Positions 10,575-22,689 of a DNA stretch of 64,000 bases are shown here, one piece after another. Within the stretch, counting starts at the first letter, position 1. Each line of letters starts with the position of its first letter. Origin of the DNA: Sphagnum compactum (taxonomy: Eukaryota > Bryophyta > Sphagnopsida > Sphagnales); the NCBI GenBank assembly GCA_965153455.1, contig OZ234494.1, positions 18,600,001-18,664,000 on the forward strand, written 5' to 3'. Position numbers and translations under genes: made by a program. Under the pieces are notes generated by a model. It had not been told where the DNA came from. It saw only the letters and a list, made by a program, of their open reading frames with translations, and searched no databases.

Positions 10575-11640
10575 CCACAAAAGCTTGTGCAGGCAAAAAA
10601 CCCTAAAACAAGAATCCTCTGCTTCTGTTTCTTCTTCTTCTGCTTACATCCGAACACAAAATGCTTACGATGAAGTCCAAGAACTCAGCAAACACCAAAA
10701 TCCCTCTTCAATGTTTCCTCCACGCGATAACTAACTTCCCAAGACGTCCCTTCAAACTCTCCGCCAATCCTCCGACGAAAACGTCTGAAGACGAACCCAC
10801 AAAACAGAACAAATCTTAAGAAACCAAAAAAAAATCCCAAAAAATCCCCCCCAAAAAACCAACAAACAAGCAACTTCCTTCTCCACTCAACCTACTTCTG
10901 CTCCAATCTCTCTCGTAAAAGAAAAGAAATCCGAGCGCCAACAACCTCCAGTCCATCGAACCCTAAACCTCACGTCTCTCCAATCCCCACAGGCACACAC
11001 CACCCCCTCCCTCCACCAAGGCGCTTTTGTTTTTTGTTTTTCTGTTTTTCCTTCTTAATCCTCTGGCAACCAAGAAACATTTTCCTCTACCTGAAATGAT
11101 CGCTCGTCTTTTCCACGAAGCTAGTCCATGAAACCGAAACCAAAGGCAAATCTTCAGAACTCCTGATCAAACTCAAAACCCCCCCACCCCCCGGCCAAAA
11201 AAACAAAACAAAACAAAAATCCTTCAATCTCTCTCCCCTTGCTCTTCTTACACAACCCCACTCTGCCTGCCTTCGCAGATTTCCAAGCTTTCTCTACACA
11301 ACCATGTACACTTACTTATTACTTCCAACCATACATACATGAAAAGACTTGAAAGCAAATCTCCACAAAACCGAAAAAGAAAAAACCTACAACAACAAGA
11401 ATGTGCACTTGGAACCCACCCATGCGTGAGACAAAAGCCTTGGAAAACACACACGCACAGAGATCTCCTCCACAAAAGCAATAGGGTCAACAAAGGAGGT
11501 GTTTCTAGAGAAGCTCAAGAGCAGCAATCACGCGTTCATGATTATCATGATTAATGATAATTAATTTGGTCCTTAATCACTTTGTTAATTAGTGAACACA
11601 CTAACTAATAACTCATGTTTACCTATTTAAGCATTTTCCT
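10575..11640 (-). promoter_or_regulatory. 5' UTR and promoter region of the TMEM53-family gene (inferred)
   Basis: Immediately upstream of the ATG the transcribed strand is rich in GAAGAAG and AGAGAGA-type tracts, as in plant leaders, and less AT-rich than the surroundings. No repeat is inserted here. No clear TATA box was fixed. The short frames in this region are low complexity. Confidence 0.4.
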
Positions 11641-12345
11641 TCTTTGTAAATAACTGAAGTTTTTCTCTTGATAATAATAATAATAATAATAAGCTTTACT
11701 TCTTGGATTTGTTTACCCCCCCCCCCCCCCCCCTTTTTTTTTGTTAACTATGGTCATTAATTTCAAACTATTTATTATTAGTAAGTGCTCCCCCTAGCCT
11801 AATAGGTAACAGTATTAATTTACACTAAAGAAAACCATTCCTTTCATCCAAATAAAAACCATATCAAATTATTGAAAGGCTCTAAAATTAGGGGTTGTCA
11901 TAATGATAGCCTAATTTTCTCAAATGTTTTGAGAGTGGTTTTATATTTTATTTTAACTTTTTTTTTTTGGGTTTAGTTGGGAGGAGGGGGTGGGCTTTGA
12001 TGGTTGGTCTCTTGAGCCTCTTTCTAATAAAAGTACATCACTCCTTAAGTTGAGCCTCAATTTGGGGCTTGAAATGCCGGAAAGACCGAGAGTAACTGAA
12101 ATGTGGAATAGGGTGGGTTGCACATGGAATTTATTTGCTTGCTTCTACGGTTGATAGACCCCACAATCCCCAATGTATTGGAGGTGAAACCCTTGGGTAG
12201 GGGCATTCCTAAAACAAGGGGTCTGTTACGGAGGTTGTCACTCATGACCTAGGACCAAGTCCGACTTAGTCCAGCCCCGCCCCCCATTTTGGGAGAATCC
12301 GACACCCTGGGATCGAGTGGCCTAGGAAAGGGAGTGTTCTTCTAC
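11641..12345. repeat. Simple repeats and homopolymers in intergenic DNA
   Basis: It contains an AAT microsatellite (about 11670-11691), an 18-base C run (11716-11733) followed directly by nine T, and further T runs. No gene is visible. Confidence 0.6.
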
Positions 12346-12349
12346 CTTT

Positions 12350-12545
12350 ACCTTGAGAAAGAGAGAGGGTTCTTACACCTTTGGTAAGACACCTCTAACC
12401 ATAGCTGTAAGATCCCGTAAGAGCCTCTTACCATAGGTGTAAGGTCCCTCTCACTCTTAAGCAGGAGGTGTAATATCACTCCTCGTTTCTAATATGGATT
12501 CATGGAAATAATGCGCTTCCAAATGCACTAGGAGATTTCTTGACT
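12350..12545 (+). repeat. Dispersed GGTGTAAGGTCCCT repeat, copy 1
   Basis: It contains repeated ATAGGTGTAAGGTCCCTC-like units and ends CACTAGGAGATTTCTTGA. A relative at 60140-60395 has GTAGATGTAAGGTCCCTT and GTAGGTGTGAGATCCCTC and ends CATTAGGAAATTTCTTAG. The family is unknown; the shared right end suggests a mobile element rather than chance. Confidence 0.55.
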
Positions 12546-12942
12546 TGATTACTTTACTTTTCAAAATAATGCACGGCAAATTGAGAGGTGGTTGAATAAT
12601 GAAGGACGGAGCTTTTAACAACTGAAAAATAAAAATCTCGTCACGCGCATTTGTGGTCACATGTAAGTCGACTTTTTTTTTGTTGGCGGCGTTGAGTAGT
12701 CCACACATTTTTCATTGCCACATGTCACCTGCTCACATTTCATATTACTCTATTCGGGCTTTTGATGGGTGGTGGTGTAAAGGCAATGAAAAGTTATTGT
12801 TTGAGCATCAAAGAATCAAACTCGGGTTGGTTTCAATAAAGAATCAAACTTGGGGATTGGTTGGTTTTCAATTTCGATTCTCTCCGTTTCTCTGGTGGTG
12901 AAGGGATGGGATTGGTTGCCATTTTGATGGGTGGTTGTGTAA

Positions 12943-13319
12943 GAGCATCTCCAACGGTGCTCAGTATGTGACTCCAGACAGTAAAATTTATTGTGAAAAT
13001 GTGTGGTCAAAATGTGCCGGTTTAGCTCAGGAAATTGGTTTTTCTGCACCAAATTCATGCAGCTTGCCACAGCTGGTAAAAAGCACAACACAGTTGTGCA
13101 CCTCCAAAAAGAAGTGTAATAAATTGGACCTCACTGCAACTCAATATTTTTGATTGGTCGATCATAATGATTGATCCAGGTGGCTTGCTATTAGTAGTCC
13201 CCACATACATGCAGTTCCACTTACAGTTTTATTGGTGGGGTTGCCCAAAAAAGACAGCTAACCTTAGACATTTAATTTTATAATTGAGAGTGACATACTG
13301 AGCACAGGTGGAGATGCTC
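12943..13319 (+). mobile_element. Tourist-like (PIF/Harbinger) MITE, copy 1
   Basis: A 377-bp element is bounded by about 30-bp inverted repeats, GAGCATCTCCAACGGTGCTC at the left and the complement of GAGCATCTCCACCTGTGCTC at the right, continuing into AGTATGTNAC. It is flanked by TAA on both sides (12940-12942 and 13320-13322), the target duplication expected for PIF/Harbinger elements. It has no transposase. Copies 2 and 3 share its interior. Confidence 0.85.
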
Positions 13320-13322
13320 TAA

Positions 13323-14997
13323 GGCAATAAGAAAGACAATTAGAGCATCAAAGAATCAAGTCGGGTTGGTTACAAATTGGATTCTTGGATTCTCTCTCTT
13401 GGATTCTCTCTCTCTCAGAGGAGGGAATTGGACACCACTTCCTCCGTGGAAGGAGTTGTTATTCTTCACCAATCTGCTATCTTCAACAATCTGACTACAA
13501 AATTCCACATGACACATGGTGTGTCAATAGACTCTTCATACACAATATTATTATTTATTTATTTATTATTATTTATTTTATTTTATTTTTGTTGTTGTTT
13601 TGAATAAACCAAAGGCCAGCTTGCCCAATGACAACATTTACAAAAATTCTGAAACTTTTGGACTTCTTGACTCTCCATTGTTCAATGTCAAGGAAGTCGT
13701 GCATGGTTGGTCTTTTTACCTTGTAAGTGTGCTTAGACTCCTTCAGAGGTTTGACCCCAAAAAATCAAATAATTGTATTATGACTACAATAATTCAAAAA
13801 TATACAGTTTCTTTGAACATCATCCAGAAGTTCAATCATTTTGAACCAACAAATAACCATTTGACATTTGGATTTCCATGAAATTCAAACATGGAAAAAC
13901 CATACAACATTATTTGCCCAATTTTTTGGGTTTAGTCAAATTGATTTTTTTCAAGGTGCAGAAAGTCCAGACTACAGCTGCCAATAAAAGACCACACTAT
14001 ACACAGCCTTTGAATGTATCATTCCCAATACCCAAAAAAAAAAATTAATTTGTTTTGTTTTAATAATTTTGACATTCATTTTTAGTACATATCTGAAAAT
14101 TGATCACAAAGATTTGAATATGAAGCTCAACTAACCAAATGTTTTAAAACCATGTCACCAAATGGAAAGAAAAATACAAACTATCATCTCAAAAAATTGT
14201 CATGAAAATTACAATTCCGTGTTTTCACGTATTAATGTACAACAAGAACATATATAATCCACAAATCTTGGCCTTTGTCAACCTTAATTCTTTTTCTTTA
14301 CCTTGAGCAAAATTAAAGGGTAAGCACCGTTGTTGAAAAACTTATAGAATAAATAATCCAAAAAAGCTGGAATCAAATCCTTTTGGTGCTCTAATGTATT
14401 ATGGGCAAACCCCTCTCTTTGGTTCATCAAATGTTCAAAAAGTCCTGAAAAAGTCCTTGTTAAATATAGGCTAGTGATTTTCAAACATTGTTATCTCAAC
14501 AACAAAAGCATGATAGAAGTGTCTAGCAACCCAAATTCTATTGGGGTTGTAGGCTTCTTTTCTATGGTGGTCACTTAATAAGTTCTTAGCCAGCCTGTGC
14601 AAGGGTTGCTTCAATTCAATTCTCGAGGGATTGTGTGACTTTTCTTGTAAGTCATTTTACCTCCTTTTCCAAAAGGTGCACTCTTTCAAATAGGACCCGG
14701 AACCATCAAAAGAAGGGCAAAGTCTAACCAAAGTAAGAGTGTATCAAAGTTACCCAATTCATCATACTATCATTAGCAGAGTTATTAGTGTTGGGTGGGG
14801 TATGAACCCTCAGTTTTGGTTCCGGTTAGTAATAACCAAATTGGAACCAGGTCTAATCTCAGAATCGAAATAGGAATTTTCTTTTAGAGCTGAAACCAGA
14901 ATCGGGTTCCTCGTTTTATTTATGTGTGAAACTGGAACAGAAATACATGTCTTTTTCTTAAAAATTAAAACTGACTAAAGCAGTGGTTTTCAATTTT
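13323..14997. other. AT-rich intergenic, no recognised gene
   Basis: An ATTT/TATT-rich tract lies at 13545-13600. Nothing else was recognised apart from the weak GTTGGGTGGGGTATGAAC motif near 14790. Confidence 0.4.
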
Positions 14998-15050
14998 TTG
15001 ATGTAGCCAAAGTGGCAATCATTCATATGAAGATATAGCCAAATTTGGCT
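14998..15050 (-). repeat. Half copy of the palindrome-centred repeat (copy B)
   Basis: It reads GATGTAGCCAAAGTGGCAAT...GAAGATATAGCC and ends in the palindrome AGCCAAATTTGGCT (15037-15050). It matches only one arm of copy A, and in opposite orientation. The second arm is absent: the sequence runs directly into MITE copy 2. Confidence 0.6.
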
Positions 15051-15069
15051 CTAAGAATTGGATGAAGAA

Positions 15070-15351
15070 AAGTCAAAATATGCCGGTTTGGCTCAGAAAA
15101 ATGGTTTTAGCTCTGCATAATTACACACTTTGCAGTGGCTGGTGAAAGGCACAGCAACCCTCTGCCCCTGCGGAAAAGAGTGTAATAAACATGATCTATT
15201 GTTGCTCAATGTTTCTGATTCGGCCATCATAATGATTGGTCCAGGTGGTTTGCTATTAGTAGTTCCCCACCTATTTGCTGTCCCAGTTTCAGTTTGCATG
15301 TGAAAAATAATTTTTGCAGTGTCACACATACTGAGCACCGTGGAGATGCTC
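15070..15351 (+). mobile_element. Tourist-like MITE, copy 2, 5' truncated
   Basis: From 15074 (AGTCAAAATATGCCGG) to the right inverted repeat (GAGCACCGTGGAGATGCTC, ending at 15351, then TAA) this matches copy 1 in the same orientation. The left terminal repeat and about the first 75 bp are missing; a half palindrome repeat occupies that place. It is therefore immobile. Confidence 0.8.
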
Positions 15352-15354
15352 TAA

Positions 15355-18300
15355 TCATCATAACTTACATTTCCTACTTACTTGGAGCAGCTCCAATGGC
15401 TTATTATATTTGAGATAGTATCGGTAATTAGCACATGCAATTTTAGGCCCACTTTACATGGGCATCTATAGTCCAAATTCCTAGGAACCAATTTGGACTC
15501 ATTTGAAGCAAATTTGAAGCCTTGAGTTAGACCCTGCCTCGGACCCTAACTTGCATCTTGGTTCTTCAAATCGTGAGCTCTCCTTTGTAGCTTTTATTTT
15601 TAAGGTCTGAACCAATTGATTTTTCCTCCAAAAAAATGGTGCCATGTATGTTTAGTCTCGATTTTGTCACTTTTTGCTCATAGACCCTCATCTAAAGGTC
15701 ATGGGTCCAATTTATGGCTCTCGTAGAATAGGATTGCTCTATTTCATTGGATACTCGAAGGGGGCTCCTCATCTAAAGTGGCCCCTAGTGTTAGGAAACA
15801 ACCCCTTCCTCAACCAATACACAATAAATATGAAAGCAATAGTAAATATGGGGCAATATGCAATGAGGGAGCATATACGAATGTTACACTTGGGCAAATC
15901 ATTGTAGTCAACCAATCAATAGCAAGCAATGCCCAACTCGTGGCCAGCCAACAAAAAGTAGGCACTCAATTTTCCAATGTCAAAAAACACCAATTGTGCG
16001 GTATTTTGCACGTTTTTATTAATGGTGAGTGCATTTTCATTATCATGTGGGGTTGACTTCATTGAAGATTTGCAATAGTCGTGTAAGGGAAATACAAGGG
16101 TTTAGAAGATGAGTTACAAAGGTGGAACCTTGATACATTAGTTGTGGTTCATCGACAATTAATATTAAGTCATAACAAGTTAAATGGAAAGTGCATTGGT
16201 GGGTGCAAGCTCATAAAATGCGAACATTCTGCTCCATCATATTCCATCAACATGTTATAATACATGTTAAATGGCACTATTATGATTCATAATTGGCAAG
16301 AGGGGCCATGACCTTGGTTTCTTTGTTTATCCCATGCTGAAAATGTCTCCTTCCATGCATGGAACAAATTATCTAAGCCTCTTGACTGAGTTTCTTTGAT
16401 GACTACACAAGCAAGTTTTTTTCATAGTTTGCTCCAAGCTAGCCTTTCATCGTGTTAACACCAAGTCCACATATCCATCCAATGATGTGAAGTGTCAATT
16501 AATGAACCCCTATTTTGTATTTTTTGTATATAGTCTTTAATTCATAAATGCCCTTCATTCAAGGATTGACCAATCATGGGAGTGGCTCAACAATATGACA
16601 TTATATCATAGCCTTTATTCCTTTGATCCTACACAACATATTGGAAGAAAGTGTGCTGCACAAGTGAGCCGTTGCCATGTAATTGAATTTATATAAATCT
16701 TAATGTTTGTTGCAATTTGTAGAGCAACTACCCCTTCTGTTTGGTGCATAGTGGATGTTGACCAATATACAACATATCATTTTAAAAATAATGTACTCGA
16801 TTAAGCCTTGAAATAAAATTCATATCTCTTTCCATGTGCAACATTCTAAACCACAAGATAGCGTTAAAACAACCTCGACTTGTCTATTCTAAAATAGATA
16901 AAAGTTAATACACTAGAAGATTCATCTTTTGTATTCTAAAAAAAAATTGTGTCAAGGGGATCTAGGAATACCTACATTAACTAAAATTGTTTAGTCGACA
17001 TGAATTTGTTTTTAGGTTATGACATTTTAACTTTACCTTTAATATCTTGTTGGTTTTGAATAAGGTCATGTGTGGCAATATATGGTTTCAATTATCTGTC
17101 TTACCATGGTTTGTTTTCATCTTTTTCATTCCCGTTATATATCCTCAAGAATTTCAAGTGTTTATTATTGGACATTGAAATGTAAAATGTTTATCGTTTG
17201 ATGAGATTGATTAAGTTGTTTAAAGACATGATGGATAACAATTAACCATTTATTTCAATGCAAAAAAAAAGAGGGTGTGATGAAGTTATTTAATAGTTAG
17301 AAATGAATGGCTAAACTTTAAAATGAATGTTGGCCTTAAAAAATAAGAGCATTATTTTTTTGGGTTCATCACATTGATTTTGACATACATTAGACATATT
17401 TGAAATACCATTTCTAATCATTTTTAAAATTCTCTTCTTGTATCATGAACACCATAGGGTGTTAAAAAAATTTAAATAATGGACAATATTGAAAATGTGA
17501 TATGTTTTCAATTAAAGAGACCCAATTTTCATGTATGGATAAGAAAATGTCTATTGTTTATTTTATGTGTGACTTTCTGTGATTGTAATGATAAACAAAT
17601 AAATAGATTTCATAACTAGAATGACATTTTATGAGTTTTTTTACAATTGCAAACTATTATTGCCAAGCAGTAGATTATGTATAAAGAACCTATGTTTTAG
17701 TGGCGAAGATCAAAAGAAGCTAAAGGCTTCTTTCAAAATTGGGTCATGAAAAGGGTTGAAATGGGGATTAATGCAAAAGAACATAAACACACTCCCACAT
17801 AACGCAAAAGTATTAAGGAATCAAAAGGAGGCACTCTACGTTCAATTTCCCCACTTTGGGAGTTGGGAGCCCTAAGTTGTTGCAAATGTTCAATCAAACA
17901 AGGTTTGGTCCAAGGTTTGGGGACCAAACCTTGTCCAAAGTGGGTTATTATCAAGGTCTTGAAAAATAGATAATTAACATGTAGTTGCATTTCCAATTTG
18001 AAATTTTGAAATTTTTTATAGCCATTTGAAAGGTTGGGAATTGAATTACCAAAACGACTATCAACCAATAAAACATACAATAAAGAGCAAAATAAGCTCC
18101 AATTCAATAACTTGATACATTTTTGGAAATTGGTTTTAAGGGCTACAACTTTTTTTTTGATAGCTCTTACTTTGAAATTGAAACAAGGAAGTTATGAACC
18201 CCTAAATGGCAAGAGTCATAACTTGATAATTTTGGGATTCCACTTGGGAATCCTAACAAAAAATGTCAATTTAATGTAGCCTCTATGGAGAGTTACAAAA

Positions 18301-21300
18301 TATACTATCAAGAAGAAGATTGTGATTTTTCCCAAGTTTAAGCCATGTTGAACCTTGCAAGTTCATGGCTTGTTTATGTACCAATTTGGTTCCAAATGCA
18401 TTAACTACCATTTTTTTTTATTTGTGCATTTTCAAATGTCCATGAGCCCAACTTGAAGAACTTTTCCTAGTCCCATCCTAAAGCTTTTACATTTCTCTCT
18501 TGTCATAATGTGTGGAGATAAGGAACGTGCCTAAAGTTTTAAACTTTTCATAATGCAATATACCAAATAGTTTACCCATATACCTTTGTGACAAGCCTTT
18601 GGGGCCACATTAATCATCCATTCATATTTGCCTTTCAAAATATTGTGTGAGACAAAATTGGTAACAAACATAATTAGGAATAGATCCATGACAAACAATG
18701 GGACAAGCCAAAAGGTGGTGACATAATCTGAATCATCTCTTTTTCTTCTTTTGTTTTTCTTTCATCTCCATCCTTTTACATAATCTTGGCCATCCTTTCA
18801 AGTTTTACCTTTCTCTTCATGTTATTTGCATATCCATGTTGTTTCCATCCACGAAATCAATTGGTAAGCAAAAAGGAGACGATCATCTTAAAAAAAGAAA
18901 AATATATTGTAGCTCTTATTATAATTCAAATATAAGTTCAAATATCAATTCACAATGCATTTTTGTGATGGAAGAACTAATCAACTCGTCATGTATATTT
19001 CACTTTGTGTGATTTCTAGTGAGAAGGATGACTTAATATGTCATTTATATTTTGAAATTTGGTTATAAACTACACATTTTTAGTCTTGTAGCTTTCAATC
19101 AAGTAGTGAAACATCAACTTGGTTGGAGTGATCCGTTGAAGGCTCCTACTAGTTCTATAGTTCATTACAAGCTTTTGAGGGTCCAAGGTTTACACACCTT
19201 CATTAAGAGGGTAGGACATTGTCTAAAAGATATAGGAGCTTGGAGAATTTTGAAATCGTTGATGTTGATGTTTCAAATGTGTCCAAAAAAATGTTGACAT
19301 TGAAAAACATATGGAATTCAATGTAACCACTATCAAAAATCATGTGGTATTGTATGTAATCAATAGAGCTTTTGCATGGTGCAAATATAAATTAAAAAAC
19401 ACTTCAAATCTTTTCTCCCATGTTATTGAACATGATTGTCTAGCCAAATTTATCCAGCAACTCCATGGTTGGTGTTTTCATGACAAGGACCTTGTGAATT
19501 TTAAGAAGGCGTGTTCAATTTGGAAGTGCACGATAATACCTTTTGTAGTTATTGCAAATGATGTTTGCAAAATCATTTTTGAATGAACCATAGTGGAATT
19601 ATGTTAGGGGAGTTAAGTTTGACAAATAAAACATTAGCATTAATAGAGGAGATCAATTGTAATGTGGTGATGTAAGTAGTTAAAAAATGTGTTTCACTCT
19701 TCACCTGTGGAAAGGACTAGTTGTATTAGATTGGTTATTTCTATGTGTAAAGGAAGGGAACATGATGTAGAACTTGTAACAAAAGATAGTATCTACTTTA
19801 GAAATGCCCAAACTTTCATCATAATTTTTTTCATTGGCCAATCAAAAAAGCGCATCACATCTTTCCAAAAAAGGTTTTGAGTGGATCCTACCCACTTAAT
19901 TGATAAGAGGACCAATGCATAACCATAGAGATCAAGTATCGTTATCTATTAGATTTTTGTACTATACCCAATATAAAAGGATTGAAATTGTTTATAACAA
20001 AAATGAATCAAGTGCTAGATTTACAATCTATACATAATATATAGTGCAATGTCTAAAAGGATTTCTTTCATCATCTTTTTGCCTCTTTTTAAAACAAATC
20101 CACTCCCATGTCTTATAACTTATGTTTCATTATATTGTTATCAGTTATCATTTTTGAGCTATTTAGCAAAGTTATTCTTATGGTTTTTCGTCCTTCTATT
20201 TACAAATATGAAATACTTAAGTTTAAAAAATTGAAATTTCAATAACAAGAGACTTTTGGTGTATAATTACCATGCTAATATTAAGGTGAAATCAAAACTA
20301 AAACATTAAACAATTTTCTTAGAAGGCTTTGCTTGTTAAAATTTATGTTAATACAACGATTTAATAATAGTCAATGAAATAACCAAAGAAAATCCAAAGT
20401 TTCACACTATTTTCAATACACAATCATTGCATCGTAGTATTTAGATGTTATTGAATTCCATTTTTGAGATGAAAGAAACAATAAGATGTTGAACATAATT
20501 ATGCATCACTAAAAGTGCATGATAGATATAACTATGTTGTGAACTAAAATCTATCAAAACCATATTGTCATCCATGCTTATAAAAGAATTCATATTGTTT
20601 TAAAAATATGGTGCATAATGATACCACGAAATATTTTTCAACCACAAGCTCAACAAGAGACCTAAATTACCTCATAAGTAGATGTGACAAATAACAATCT
20701 AACATTGATAACAAAGTATAAATTTATACATTCTTTGAATATAAAAAAGAGGAGGAGAGGCCATTATTGTGTAGGTTGTAGGTATGATGATGCAATGGTC
20801 ACTAAAAAGAAGTTATGAAGTTGGATTAGTGAATTGATGTGATTTTCTAGTAGATGTTAACATGGACCAAGATGTTTATACATTAATTCATGAGAAACCA
20901 AAAGTAGTAGAAGTTATTTACACCATGATTTTGCATGTAGTGAAACTTTAGAATATTGAAATTGGCATGCAACTATTTACTTTACAATAAAAGGGGCACA
21001 TGAACTTACATCATAATTATGCTATAGTCTTGACAAGAATGTGAGGAATTATCACATGTGGGTGATGAAAAAAAATTATGTTAGCACAATTGGTGAAATA
21101 GCCACATGGAAACTTTGCATCATTATAATAGATTCCAAGAGGAGATAAGGTATGTTGAGAGTCAATCACACAAGTCATAGTTTATATAGGAAAAATATGC
21201 TTGAAAATGATTTTGTTTATAATATATTATATATTGAAGTTTTTTTTAATTCCCATATACAATGGAAAAAATATGTTCACAACATGTATGGTGTTCAATA

Positions 21301-22100
21301 AGAATATGTTTTGTAAAATTGTAGAGGCATGTCAAATATGTGTAGTTGAAATAGGCATGTAAGATAGGAATACCATACGCCACAAGTGCACCACAAATTG
21401 AGACTTAAGGTGGGTACCAAAACTATGCATCTATTTTAGTAACATCATGATTACAATTGGCTTGTGGTTTAAGATTACTTGTGATCATAATATGAAGCAT
21501 GTGATTTAAAGATGATATGTTTTTCATTAAAGGTGCATAGGAAAGTGGAACTAAATGCAACTTATGGCATATTAATAGATGGTTTTTGTTGAAGTTCGAA
21601 ATTGTGAAAATCAAATTTGTGTTAAGGAACAAGGTGTTTTTTGATGTATTTTAAATTGAGTCATAAATGTGAAGAATCAACATTTTGATTTTTCCCTCTC
21701 CAAATTGGCATTCAAGTCTTGTTTGTTTGGAATTTTTACTTCACATGCAACCTTTGTGTTAGGAACATTATTTGGCCACATTCAGAATTCATTTTCAAGA
21801 TCAATCACATTTCATGGAGTGACTTAATAAAAAAATTGAGATACTCTATCACAAATGCTTAAAAATTCATAAGAAATTCAATAATGTGATTTCTTTTCGA
21901 TTGAATTTTGAACAAGGAAAAAATAAGCTCATGGAAAACACAAACTATGTTTTAGTCAAAATACTTATTTTAATGATGTATGACGCACATACCTTAGATA
22001 TAAGGTTTGTTTAGTGTTTTGTAAATGTCATGTGTGACCAATCTCAACTTGACACAATAATAAAATATTTGGACAATGCTAGAAGTGGAGCATGTCAAGC
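15355..22100. other. Long AT-rich intergenic block, largely unrecognised
   Basis: No intact gene is visible. Frames of 70-124 codons (for example 17733-18107 minus, 19052-19297 and 19311-19586 plus) lack recognised motifs, and the two near 19.1-19.6 kb could be relics of a transposable element. A perfect 13-bp stem (CAAGGTTTGGTCC with its complement, 9-base loop) lies at 17899-17933. Confidence 0.4.
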
Positions 22101-22106
22101 TAGTAA

Positions 22107-22682
22107 AGCATCACTCACACCTAATGCTAAGTTAATGGTAAGTCAATGTTAAATGTTTTTAATTTTTGGATGCATTCATATATGTAGTGTTGTGTAGCAT
22201 TGTGAATGATGTGGCATCCTTTTTGGCAAGTGATGTTAACTTAGTGTTAACATTTGTGATAGTTAACATCCAAACATAAGCTAAAGCCTAGGTTTTGAGA
22301 TCTTAATTCAATGTTATGTAAAGAGGTCAAAAAGGACCATTTAACTCAATGTTACATAGCACACAATCCTGATCGTGAGGTGTAACTCGATATCTTTTGC
22401 ATTTAACATCAATTGCAATAATCAATATTGAATTTGGCTACTAACCATTAGCATTCATCTTGATGGTGTGAATTCATCGTGACAAAAGTAAGCTCCTTTA
22501 CTTGTTGGTATCTTAATTTAACTTAACATTAATCTAAGTGTGAATGTACACCAAAATTATTAACTAACATTTTAGGTTGGTGCTAACTTTAACATAAGTT
22601 TTTTTTAATTTTTTTATAATGATGTTATCAAAATGTTAGGTTGCCAACATCATGAGCCCTAACATTAAGTGTGAATGATGCT
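22107..22682. mobile_element. 576-bp MITE with TAA target duplication
   Basis: The left end AGCATCACTCACACCTAATG and the right end, whose complement is AGCATCATTCACACTTAATG, are inverted repeats matching at about 19 of 22 positions. TAA flanks both sides (22104-22106, 22683-22685), consistent with PIF/Harbinger. The interior is rich in TTAACAT-like motifs and encodes nothing. It is not the same family as the 377-bp MITE. Confidence 0.7.
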
Positions 22683-22689
22683 TAAGAAT

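Noticed and set aside
19052-19586. Pair of plus-strand frames possibly from a LINE or hAT element
   Set aside because: Only vague resemblance (HYKLLRVQGL, RVGHCLKDIG); no catalytic motif could be identified.
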